Program-made: the position numbers and the translations under genes
Shown here: positions 22,733-33,768 of the stretch, piece after piece
How positions within the stretch are numbered: the first letter of the stretch is position 1
Layout: each line of letters begins with the position of its first letter
From: Allodiplogaster sudhausi
Lineage: Eukaryota > Nematoda > Chromadorea > Rhabditida > Diplogasteridae
DNA length: 64,000 nt
Direction: 5' to 3'
Assembly: GCA_945643635.1 (NCBI GenBank)
Contig: CALZFC010000356.1
Span: 3,168,501 to 3,232,500, forward strand
Notes under the pieces: model-generated
Told to the model about the DNA's origin: nothing
The model's database searches: none
The model's input: the letters and a program-made list of their open reading frames with translations, nothing else

Positions 22733-22986
22733 AACACGACCCACAAACTAGCCAGTTAATCGTCTTTTGCAGCTATTATTGCGGTTTTCGCTATAAAACA
22801 GTTTAAATTGGGGGTAAAACGTGAGATCAAAAGCTGCAAAAGTTGAAAAACTGGCTAACCTTGTTTGTAGAGTCGTGTTGAAGCCGTCGTCGTTCTATGT
22901 GGAATTAGAATTTGCTCCCGCACGGATCCGAACCACCACCCCGCGCACCCCGTACCCATGCCACTAACACTACACTACCCGCGCTT
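22733..22986 (-). mobile_element. Candidate tRNA-derived SINE with a foldback 3' part
   Basis: Read on the minus strand, the first about 75 bases resemble a tRNA head: GTAGTGTAGTGTTAGTGGCA (A-box-like) followed about 30 bases on by GGTTCGGATCC (B-box-like, one mismatch to GGTTCRANYCC). The body then enters an imperfect inverted repeat of about 50-base arms (22733-22785 with 22832-22880; ends AACACGAC and GTCGTGTT, including ACTAGCCAGTT versus AACTGGCTAA). The acceptor stem does not close, so this is not a functional tRNA. Confidence 0.45.
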
Positions 22987-23830
22987 GTGATCTGAATGTT
23001 GAAGAACTTATCCAGGGCGGCGCCCATAGAGAACGTTGAGAAGAGAATGGAGAGAGAGAGAGAGAGAGACGGAAAGAGGAAAGAGACAGAGTAAAAGAGA
23101 GAGAGAGGGAGAGGTAGAACTCTACGAACTCGGTCTCGCCATCTGTGCCAATTTTGCTAAGAGCCAAAAGGTTTTTTCGAGAGTTTTACTGCTCAACGTG
23201 ACTTATGTTGCGTCTCTCTCTATCCAAAATGTTTCTACAGAGAAAGGCAGTTTTTTGAGCTATTTTGTGTTGTATAAAAGTAAGTCTGAACGACATCCGA
23301 GGTCTGAGGAGGTCACGTAGACAGGCGCACCTGTGGCTAGAGAGTGAGTGAGAGAGAGAGAGAGAGAAGGGAGAAAGAGAGAGATAGGGAGAGAGAGACC
23401 ATATTGATTGATAATTGAGCGCAGAAACGACTGCGTGTGAGATTTGTGAGTTTTTGTGTTTCGTTTAATGTGAACGCTATAAAGAGACGGAAAGGTCACT
23501 CTCTCTCTATGTCATTACATTCTACACAGAAAGATGGTTCTAGTGAGGTACAGAGAGACGCGAATAAGTAAAGTTGAGCGGTTTGATTACACGCACAAAT
23601 GCGAGGGATCCAACTTTTGCAACACGGCCAATTCCTGGTTCACTTATAAAGAGAAAGAGAATATGTTGACTAATGGTACCCAATTGAACGGCGTACTGTC
23701 GGTTTTTATGAAAAATAAAACGGGCAAAACATGTTGGGAAAACATTGGCCACATATGGGTTTGAACCCTTGTGTCGCTGCTCGACGTTGCCTAACTCGCC
23801 AGATCGGACGTGATCGCTACTTCGCCATCG

Positions 23831-24032
23831 CGGCTGCGCTGCGGTTGTTTGATATATCAAACAATTTCCATGAAAGAATCCAAACAATTGCCTCGGAATG
23901 GATAGCGTGCAAATCGGTAAAACAAATTGTTTGATTGCCAAACAATTTTTTTGAAACAATTGTTGTTTCAAACAATTCATAAAACAATCGTGCACCAAAC
24001 AATGTTGTTTCAAACAATTTTTTTTGTGTGGC
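23831..24032 (-). mobile_element. Small palindrome-rich element, copy 2 (opposite orientation)
   Basis: Begins GGCTGCGCTGCGG and ends TTTTTTTTGTGTGGC, the reverse complement of the ends of the element at 22388-22537. It contains the perfect 20-base palindrome TTGTTTGATATATCAAACAA (23845-23864) and further inverted AAACAAT/ATTGTTT units that could fold into a multi-branched hairpin. Confidence 0.5.
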
Positions 24033-24057
24033 TTTCTGTCACTCCCTCCATCTCCGC

Positions 24058-24119
<62 letters not shown>

Positions 24120-24124
24120 CTCTG

Positions 24125-24182
<58 letters not shown>

Positions 24183-24184
24183 AG

Positions 24185-27100
24185 TCGCGTGCTCTCCCCT
24201 GACTCTCTCGACTGCCTTCTGCCCGATGACGATGACTTGCCGCACGGACGCAAATGTGCTTCTCTCCTCGAGCACGCCCACTTCTTATATGTGCTCCTCT
24301 CCCTACTATCTCCAGTCAAATGCACCCATGGCACTCGTGAGTCAATATGTATATTTACTAGTTAAATATATATATATATATAATTTTTGTTCATTTGTTT
24401 ACTTCTATTTGTAAAACGTACTCGAGATGAAGTACCTAGTATATGTATGTTAACTTGTAAAGAGATCAATAAAGTTGGAAGATAATCCTAGTTTCTTTTA
24501 GGGAGCGAACAACGTGACATGCTCGCCGGGCGGTCTCTGGAACTCGGGTACCGTCGTCTACCCGCGAGGAACATCCTTCGCCGTCGCCTGCGGACTTCTC
24601 TGTCAGTTTTTGAAGAGCGATTTGAAAAGAAGAAGAAAAACTACGAAATACGGATATGAAGAGACTGAGGAAGTTATTGTAGTTTGTTATATAGTTTGGA
24701 ATAAATTTGTGAACAAAAAAAAACGATAAAAAAGGAATGTATGTAGCGAAATTCTTTGTAGTCTGCGCCCTCTGCTCGTCCTTCCCGCCGATCACCAACT
24801 TTATGTGCCCGGCGAACTTTGTGAGTACCTTTTTTTATTATGATAATTTTTTTTGTATCATTACAAATTTGAGATAAATATAAAAAAAATTGAATAACTA
24901 TTTCTTTGAATGAAAATTGCGAAAAAAAAGTGAATACATAAGAAAATTTATAGGTACATTGATCGAAAAATAAGCAGGAATAAATCAATAAATAGATAAA
25001 TAAGTAACATAAGAGATAGAATAAAGAAAGTAATAAAAAAAAACAATGAATCAAAAGGTGTGCGAGCCGCCGTCCGTGTTCACGACTGCTCCGAACATGT
25101 GCACGGTGGCGCGGTGCGACCCGGCAGCCACGGGCTACTACGCCAACATGGACACCGCGACGTTGGCGCTGGCCTTTTTCGGCTACATTTTGTTTCGATT
25201 AGAAAAACAAAATATGTGAAGCAAATGTGCAGAAATGCCTCTTTTTACTTCATTTTCTCATCACTTAAGAGAGCCTGTCTGAGAGATTCAACCACGGGCC
25301 TATTAAGGTAGTGCAGGGAATAAAATTATTTTTTGATTTTAATTTTATTTGAAGGGTTACTGTAGCACCCTATGGGGATTCCAAAAAAAATTTTTCAAAA
25401 ATATATTTTCGTTTTTCAACACAGTATACCTCAAAATGTCGAAATGAGTTAAATATCCATAACTTTTTGTAAACTCAACGAAATTGAATTTTGAAAAGTT
25501 TATTACGTTCAGCATTCCCAGGGGCATAAAAAAGTCATACAAAAGTTTTTGAAAAAAATTCATTTAATGGGTCATATTGACACCCAAATATATCGTGAGT
25601 GCTGTTTGGGCCCGAAAACGTTTCGAGGGCGCGGATACGACACCACCACGAGCATTTATAACCCCTAATACAATGGTTGACCAACGGATTGGAGCACGTA
25701 ATGGTAGCCTAATTTCCGCTTGAGCATTCACATTTGCTCAAACTGGTGAGCAGGAAAATTGGCATAACTCGCTTCAAACTAAACAATGGGCAACATTAGA
25801 GTGATCTTTCGATTTGCCTTCTTAAAGCTAACAAAACAGTTCCAAAACACACATGACTTTTCTTTCAATTTCACTTTTTCAACACTTTTCTGGAAAAAAC
25901 CTTTTTTCTGTATCGTGAATTCGGCACCTTTTCGCCTTTTTCTGATATTTGTTAAGCAGAGCGCGCCATCGTTTTACCTTTGTAAGAAAGAGCATTTAAT
26001 TTTACGTAGTTTACATAAGTTTGCAACTGAATTGGACGACGTAATTGAATGGCTAATGTTCAAAGGAATTTCTGAATTTATCTTTTAACACATGAAAGAA
26101 CGGGTTTTTTGAACCTGCACAATTGCCCATCACTTCAATATAGCTACAATCTTTTCGATAATCAATAATTAGAGACAGAAATCCGAGGGCTTTTTTCGAA
26201 AAAAAAAATGTTTCTAATAGTTCTGGTGCCGTTTGTTATATATTGGGAGAGAAGAAAGTCAAGTTTATTCTTTATAAAAATACTTTTTACTCCATCCATT
26301 TTCAATATACAGCTCAGAATAATTCATCGTGAATTTCGGGCTCAAATTAATTCATCGATTTTTTTTTCGAAAAAAGCCCTCGGATTTCTGTCTCTAATTA
26401 TTGATTATCGAAAAGATTGTAGCTATATTGAAGTGATGGGCAATTGTGCAGGTTCAAAAAACCCGTTCTTTCATGTGTTAAAAGATAAATTCAGAAATTC
26501 CTTTGAAAATTAGCCATAAAGTTACATTTCCGTAGTTATAGTGGAATTATTTGAGATACGAGAAAAACAATTTACCAAGTATTTTTTTGTAATGTCGCAC
26601 AAATATATAATATCTGCATAAAATCGACTGGTGAACAATCCCATCTTGTTTCTAGCTCAAGAACTACATGCTCGGGAAGGATTCGGCGATTTAAAATTTT
26701 GATAATTTGCGGAGTTAGGAGTTTCCGGCCGCAAAATCGCATCAATTACGTCGTCCAATTCAGTTGCAAACTTATGTAAACTACGTAAAATTAAATGTTC
26801 TTTCTTACAAAGGTAAAACGATGGCGCGCTCTGCTTAACAAATATCAGAAACAGGCGAAAAGGTGATGAATTCACGATACAGAAAAAAGGTTTTTCCAGA
26901 AAAGTGTTGAAAAAGTGAAATTGAAAGAAAAGTCATGTGTGTTTTGGAACTGTTTTGTTAGCTTTAAGAAGGCAAAAAATCACTCTAATGTTGCCCATTG
27001 TTGAGTTTGAAGCGATTTATGCCAATTTTCCTGCTCACCAGTTTGAGCAAATGTGAATGCTCAAGCGGAAATTAGGCTACCATTACGTGCTCCAATCCGT

Positions 27101-27825
27101 TGGTCAACCATTGTATTAGGGGTTATAAATGATCCTCTTTCACGTGGTGGTGTCGTATCCGCGCCCTCGAAACGTTTTCGGGCCCAAACTGCACTCACGA
27201 TATATTTGGGTGTCAATATGACCCATTAAATGAATTTTTTTCAAAAACTTTTGTATGACTTTTTTATGCCCCTGGGAATGCTGAACGTGATAAACTTTTC
27301 AAAATTCAATTTCGTTAAGTTTACAAAAAGTTATGGATATTTAACTCATTTCGACATTTCGAGGTATGCTGTTTTAAAAAACGAAAATAAATTTTTGAAA
27401 AAAAGTTTTTGGAATCCCCATAGGGTGCTACAGTAACCCTTCAAATAAAATTAAAATCAAAAAAATAATTTTATTCCCTGCACGCTCGTGGTCGAGCCTA
27501 TCAGATTGGCTCTCTTAAGATGTCAATACAAAGCATACATTCATAATACTTGACAAAATGTTTTGTATGGTCTGATTCTAATTAAACGATTCATTTTTGG
27601 TCTCGCTCTATTGATTTCTCGCACTCTCACACATCTTGTTCCTCCTCTCCTGCACTCTTTCCTTCGCTGGCTCTCTATTTATCTTCTCTCCTTCACCCTC
27701 TCCCTCTCTCTCCCTCTCTTTCTCCCTCTCTTTAGCTCATTTTCTCTATCTATCTCTCCGCTCTCTCCCCTTCTCTCTCTGCCTTTCCTTATCTCATCTT
27801 TTCTCTCTGTCTTTCTGCTCTCACC

Positions 27826-27865
<40 letters not shown>

Positions 27866-29903
27866 GCTCTTACTGCAGCGTCCACCAGCCCGAGCCCTTC
27901 ACCTGCACCGGGCAGTCGTACACGGCTGCCTCGATCGGTGTGGTCACTGCGGCCGAGTGCCTTCTTCGTTAGTCAACTTTTATTTATTTATTTTTATTTT
28001 TTTATATTTTCTTTTGATTTAATCTATTTCTCGGTAAAGTTGCAAAAAATATCTACAGAAGCTATATTCTTTATTATATGCAAACTGTAACTGTTATTCG
28101 CTTATCAAGCCAATGTGCTGAAGGAATCTATCATGGGAGTGGGCTATGAATGAGCATATTATGTTGATCAATTATTGTCTATTGATTACACTGTCTACAT
28201 TTCGATCGATTCGCCCGTCCTTTCAGCCGCCACCTGCACGGGCTGCGGCGCGACCGGCGTGACGTCAACGGTGTGCCCGACCGGTTTCATGCCCACCATG
28301 GGCATCTGCGAGACGCCAACGCTGCAGACGAATCCCTCCGGCTGCGTCGTCTTCTCCTGCCCCACTCAGCATCTCTACTATACGGTAGGTCAAAACTACG
28401 TACAGTCTGACAGAGTACAGTAACCTCATGTATTCATTATGCTCCCGCTGTCGTCGATGATTTCTTTTTTCTTTCATTTTATGTTCAGCACTCACTTTAT
28501 CAGCTCTCTAGCCCTTTATCGCGAATTCAAATGTTTAGATGCTTTTGTCTTACAATTAGTCTACTGCATCCTGAATGCCCTTTGCAGTTAACTGGCACCT
28601 CTCCCTACATCTCGAACCAAATGATGCCACTGACGTGCTCGGCCGGCAGATGGCAGACCGCCGATGGCGTGCGCCACGCAACTATCACCATCTTCTGCGG
28701 GCAACGTTTGGCAATATTACTCTATTTCACTCTCTCTTTATCTCTATCTCTATATCTCTTTCTCTCACTGAGTTCATTTCTCTCTCCTCTCTCGCTCTCT
28801 CCTTCCAGGTCAATGCGCGAACTGCTCTCCGGCCCTGCTCGGCCAGATGTCCCCCAGCTGCCCGACCGGCTACATCTGCCAGGCGCAGGCTGTTGCCTCG
28901 ATGAGCACAGACGGCGACTCGTGCCTCAGCTACAAGTGCCCGTCCGGCAGCATGTTCCTCTTGGTTCGGGGAAGTAGTTGTTATTGCTATAGTTAGAAAA
29001 GCTATATGAGACATTTGCAAATAGACGAAGTGGGAAATACATGTGTACATACATACATATATGTATATATGTATTCACATGCATGAATACGTGTGCAGGA
29101 GAATAGTAACAGCGAGTGGTACTACTGGGAGCCATGTTCAAAATCTAGTTCCTATTTGCCCATCTCTATCTATAAGTAAGTATGTATGTATATATATTGT
29201 CTCATCATTTGATGTCTCAAAAAAGTAAAATTTAAAGAACAAACCCACTCTTGAAGAACATGGACGCGTCGGTGACGGCTGTCGCGTCGAACGACGTCTT
29301 CTGCTTCAACGGCATGCTCATCGACACGATGAGCGGTGCCGCGTACGGCGCACCGCAAGGCCTGTTCTGCGGAAAGTGTCAGCACTTCTTTTTGAATGAT
29401 ATCATAAATATTTTTCCTCTTTTTGTAATATGCATCAATTAGAATAGCTGCATGAAAGGAGCACGAAAATCAATTGTAATTCTTCTTTGTTTCTGAATTT
29501 ATCCTGACCATTGTGGACGGCTATCTCTCTAAAGCACATGATGTCCTCTCTCGGCAATTTTGTCACGCAAAAAGGCTCGAATTCAAAAATTAAAATTGAA
29601 AGAAGAAAAAAAGAACTTATCAATGTTCTCCTGCCAGTGGCCGGCTGCGCCGACTGCGTCGCGCCCGTGTATACACCGCCGCCGGATGGCGAGTGCCCAG
29701 CCGGCTTCTACTGCGGCGACGCGCGGCTTCTACGCGACACTGCGGGCGATCCCGCTGTGCCCAACTCGTGCGACACGTACACGTGCATAAATGGCTCCAG
29801 TCTATTCATATTCAATGTACTCTCTCTTAATCTTTCTCTCTATCTCTTTCTCTCTCTCTCTCTCTTTCTCTCTCTTTCTTTCTCTCTCTCTCTTTCTCTC
29901 TCT

Positions 29904-29946
<43 letters not shown>

Positions 29947-30922
29947 AGGGCAACAGAGCAGCTGTTCTCGCCCCCTCCGGTATCTCCTGCGGCCCGCAGG
30001 CACTCGACTTCACCGACATTGCCACGCCGACCACTGTCTACTCACGCACGTCGACAGTCTACTGCCGTGCGAGTATGTCTCTTCTTGACGATGTCCAACC
30101 TCAAAAGAGAAAAAACCCTCGTTTTGAATTCTCGCTCTTTTCCACAGTTACTCGTGCAACAGCGACAGCACATTTAGAAACACGGCTACAAAGCTTAGAC
30201 TCCTCTTTTAGAGTGATACCTAGCAAAATTATTTTCAGTCTCGTCTACAACATTTTGTATTTAAAATGATTAAGAAAAGAGATGAAATTAAAAATGATAA
30301 CCATATTAATGCCCCCCACCTCAGTCGTCGCCTGCTCGAACTGCCCTGCGCTGACCTACGACACGACGGCGTTGCCGCAATCTGAGCATCTCAACATGCT
30401 CGCCGGCACCAACTCCTTTGGCTGCCCACTGTTCGCGTGCACCGAAGCCATCCTCTCTACACCAATGGCGCGTATTTAAGAAAAAAAAAGAAATTATACA
30501 AAATAAATATGTTTTTTCTATGTAATGACTGTTATTTATAACTCTATTTAATCAGAGAAATAAATAATCTCCTAGTGTAGATTAAAATGGTCGACTATTT
30601 TGATCGATTTCAAAATAATAATAATAATAATTATTATTATTATTATTATAATAGCTAATAATTAAAAACTGAATAAAACCCCAAAATGACGTCACTTCTA
30701 CTCGCAGCAAATGACGATGCTTGCCAGTGTCTCGTGCGACCCGACTCAGTCAATGTACATCGACCCAACGGGCACAGCCATCGGAACATCAACAATTGGA
30801 TGCTGTCTGCCTTCTCTCTTTCTCTCGCTCTCCATTTCTCTCTCCCGCTATCTGTTTTCCCTTTCCAATTTCTGCGTCTCTGTCGATCTCTACCTCTCGC
30901 TTTACCCTCTAACACTATATCT

Positions 30923-30954
<32 letters not shown>

Positions 30955-32910
30955 GCTCTCAGCTTTCCCTTTCTCATATCTGCGTCTCTCTACATCTCTC
31001 CCTCGCTTCTCCCTTTCAAACTCTCCCTCTTTCTCTTTCTTTGCCATCACTTTCTCTCTCTCTCTCTCTCTTTTTTTCTCTACCGTTCCTCTCTCTTCTC
31101 CAGATGGCTGCAACTGCATGACATCGAGCGGTCTCCTCTCCCCCGACACCTTCCTCTGCCCTCCCGACAGTCTCTGCTACCTGCCGGAGACCATGTCCCC
31201 TTGCGCCATCTCCTGCTCCGGCACTGATCAACTCGTACAATACGTATGGAAAAATATACTTTTTATTTTTTTTCTAAGCATCAAATTAAAGATTTATTTC
31301 TCTCACTTATTTATTTCATTATTCCGCTTGAAGAGATCGCTGAACATTAATAAGGATGGTGCGGAATGGGAAAATAATTGGAAGAAGGCTCGATTACTTG
31401 TTAATCTTATAATTCCACCGAATACTTATTCTTGAATTTGAGCCTTTTTGCATGTGATTATAGAGAGACTTGACTAGAATAGTCTGGCATATTCAAATGG
31501 TTGAAAGCTGAGTTGCGTGCTCGAAATAAAAGAAATGAACATACCTCTTTTTCCAGAACACCGTCTCGCAATCGGCCTCCCTGCTTGCTGCTCCCTTAGC
31601 ATGCGGCCTCAACCGCCAGTACACGCCGGCCACGTCGGGACTCCTGCTCTGCTGCGTCGCTCCAGGTTAGCGAGTCGGAGAACTGGATGGCTGGGCGTGG
31701 TCGAAAGAAAATCAAAGGGTGGACGGGTGGGCGTGGCCTACTTTGAAATGCGAACTGATCCATGATGATTCAGCCAGCTCACTCGCCTCTTCGGTCACTC
31801 TAACCGGCTGCCCCGCTCTGACTCCCCTCACCGGTCTGCCATTCGAGACGGCACCCGCCAATGTGCAGTACGGCCTGAAAATGTCCGCATTGGCAACCGG
31901 CTCTACTACAGCTTACGGCATCTGTAGCAGTGGAGTCATGCAGACGGCGGTATGAGCAGAGAAAGAGAGGGAGGAGAGAGAGAAAAAGAACTGGGACAGA
32001 ATGAGTGCAGGGACAGAAAGCAAGAGGGAAAGTAGTGAGATGAGATTCGCCTGCTGTTCCAGGACGCTACGGGCACTGTGTCCAGGGCTCTCGGCGGCAT
32101 TCAATGCACCGGCACCGGCTGGATCAACGTCATCACGCAGACGCTCGTCACTCAGGTAGAGACAATCTCGTTGTCCCATTCACATTGACAAATTTGTTCC
32201 ATGTGGAGCGACAAATGTGTTCATTGTCAAAAATGTGCAGAAAAGAAGCTTTATAGCAGCTTGACAAAAGACATACGAATTGATTGCTCCTCGCTTCCAA
32301 GGTGACCTGCCAGACGGACGCGATGCAGTGCGCGTCATGCTTGAGCGGCTCGGGCATCGCTACTCCAACCTTCCAGGTAGAACCGTGTTTATAGTACTTC
32401 GTCTTTTTTTAAGAGAAAATATATTTAATGAAATTTTTATTTTAAAAAAATTTAATTTAATTTGAGGCAACATCACTCTACGGCTTCTGCACGGTGAGGT
32501 GCGCTACTGGAGGCGATATCTCCTACACGGCAAGTGTTCTGCTTTAGAGTTGCGGTGGCATGAAAGGGTTTTAGATGAAAACGATTAGCGTTTTATTAGA
32601 TGTTTGAGATTGTTAAGGTTAGGTTTTTGGTATATCAGAAATTGTCACCAATTGATATTATTTTACGATTAAATCTTGTTTCGGCTTGATATTGTTACAG
32701 TATGTAGAATTGTCAGAGTTAGACATTGTTACGGTTAGCGATTGTTACGATCAGAGATTGTTTTGATTTTGTATTGTTACACATTCCCTCTTCCAGTTCG
32801 GCGGGCAGACCTTCACACTGCCGTCTCTTCGTTGCGATCCGGCCTTTGACTTTGTCGTCATCATCGACTCTGCCGGCATCAAGCAGCAGCCGACAGCCAT
32901 CACTTGTTGA
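24185..32910 (+). CDS. Large extracellular protein with about nine C6 modules (at least 793 aa)
   Basis: Twenty exons: 24185-24336, 24502-24601, 24762-24820, 25058-25161, 27867-27967, 28227-28384, 28588-28705, 28809-28963, 29257-29377, 29638-29816, 29949-30072, 30325-30467, 30708-30804, 31104-31243, 31557-31665, 31774-31949, 32063-32155, 32302-32376, 32467-32529, 32797-32910. Every junction keeps frame. Modules alternate an A half (C-x2-C opening, several Cys, closing GC...C) and a B half (LTCSAGRW-like core, closing V-x-CG). Ile/Val-Cys endings and the G-W signature match the nematode C6 domain, presumed extracellular and disulphide-bonded. The last module ends PTAITC before the stop. The 2.7 kb intron 25162-27866 hosts a foldback element. 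Two introns (after 30467 and 32529) appear to use GC donors. The N terminus is missing; see 21066. Cellular role unknown. Confidence 0.75.
25264..27519. mobile_element. 2.26 kb foldback (inverted-repeat) element in a C6 intron
   Basis: The ends are CTTAAGAGAGCC (25264) and GGCTCTCTTAAG (27508-27519). Left arm 25264-26210 and right arm 26350-27519 are reverse complements with few mismatches; for example both strands read an identical MNFFQKLLYDFFMPLGMLN frame (25563 leftward, 27230 rightward). The right arm carries about 225 unmatched bases (26518-26742). The central loop is about 140 bases (26211-26349). The frames are short, without any transposase motif, so it is non-autonomous. A characteristic subterminal string is GGGTTACTGTAGCACCC. 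It lies in sense orientation in an intron, so the primary transcript can form a near-1 kb hairpin. Confidence 0.88.
29825..29945 (+). repeat. (CT)n tract abutting an acceptor; similar tract at 30820-31100
   Basis: In the C6 gene, introns 29817-29948, 28706-28808, 30805-31103, 27843-27866 and 24055-24184 end in CT runs that continue to within a few bases of the acceptor AG, replacing the usual polypyrimidine stretch. Confidence 0.85.
30614..30655. repeat. (AAT)n/(ATT)n palindrome
   Basis: Six AAT units are followed directly by seven ATT units inside the intron 30468-30707, forming a perfect inverted trinucleotide repeat able to make a hairpin between a putative GC donor and its acceptor. Confidence 0.8.
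32570..32785. repeat. Degenerate tandem repeat in the last C6 intron
   Basis: The intron 32530-32796 contains repeated variants of GATTGTTACGGTTAG/GAGATTGTT at roughly 15-25 base spacing, from about 32600 to 32785. The intron begins with a GC donor (GCAAGT). Confidence 0.55.
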
Positions 32911-33480
32911 CATCGAGACATTGTTTATCGCTCTTTCATTTTATTACTTTGAATTTTTAAAACTTTTACAATCATGATTGTTTTTCATAATATTAATAAT
33001 TGTAACTGTAGTGATATGCAAAGTATGCATCTTTTCGTTCTTAAAATGTTCTAAACGAACATTTCCAAAAAATATTGCCCTCTGTCGGATTACTGGTATT
33101 ACTGGTATTTTGTCGCCAATCTCCTTATAGAAATCATATCTGCGTTGTTTTCTAATTTTTTTTTTGTAATATGCTCCACCTTCGGAGTCGATAGCACGAT
33201 TATCATCGCCATACCTTACCGTTACGGGACTTCAGCATGCTCGTATGTGGCATCTTATACGTTTTTTTCCTAGTTTTTTTCTTCCCTAGGCTTCCAATCG
33301 TGCAAAATAGCCGTGCATCCGCGAATGTCTGTACATTTGGATAAAACGCAGTTTGTACTCTCTTTATCTTTTGTGATAATCATAGTTTATGAACAAGTTT
33401 CGAGCAAGTCTGAGAGGAGAATATCGCATGAACAATTTGTGTAAGCGGCAATTGTCACGCCCACTTCCAAATTTTGCAGC
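32911..33480. other. Convergent 3' intergenic spacer
   Basis: AT-rich spacer between the stop codons of the C6 gene (plus) and the DUF148 gene (minus). It holds the 3' UTRs of both. No gene or obvious repeat was seen; 33170-33250 is slightly GC-richer without a recognisable RNA motif. Confidence 0.6.
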
Positions 33481-33730
33481 TTATTTCTGCTGTCCATAGA
33501 TGACGTCGTTAGCAGCGACAGACGAATAAACGCTCTTGAAGAAAACAGCCACTGGAGAAAGCTTCTTTACCACCTCGCCCTAAAGAGCCATTTAATATTA
33601 TTAGACTTAAAGGATACACAGAGTGAAATAGACTAGTCAGAGCTGATTAGAAAGTTTATATATAATTATCTCTCTACAAATCCATATACAATGGTTAATA
33701 AAAAAATTTGTGTTCGTGTCCTCCCTCTCT

Positions 33731-33768
<38 letters not shown>

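Larger units (their letters stand above)
21263..24184. other. Repeat-rich stretch upstream of the firm C6 exons
   Basis: Contains CT tracts (21400-21530, 22690-22714, 24055-24182), GA tracts (23045-23120, 23340-23400), two palindrome-rich small elements, a tRNA-like SINE, and AT-rich spacer. A strong acceptor-like site (pyrimidine run plus CAG, 22277) precedes a short open stretch encoding KKCSGATN, but its phase does not connect. 23534-23760 is an open frame (HKCEGSNFC..., TCWENIGHIWV) of unknown status. No gene is supported here beyond the candidate exon at 21066. Confidence 0.45.

Noticed and set aside
22986..23040. Minus-strand MGAALDKFFNIQIT resembling the start of a purine-permease protein
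   Set aside because: Only about 16 residues, cut off by the SINE; no further permease sequence nearby.
25357..25563. 68-residue open frame also found at 27230-27436
   Set aside because: It lies in the arms of the foldback element, occurs as its two mirror copies, has no domain and no splice context; an incidental frame in a non-autonomous repeat.
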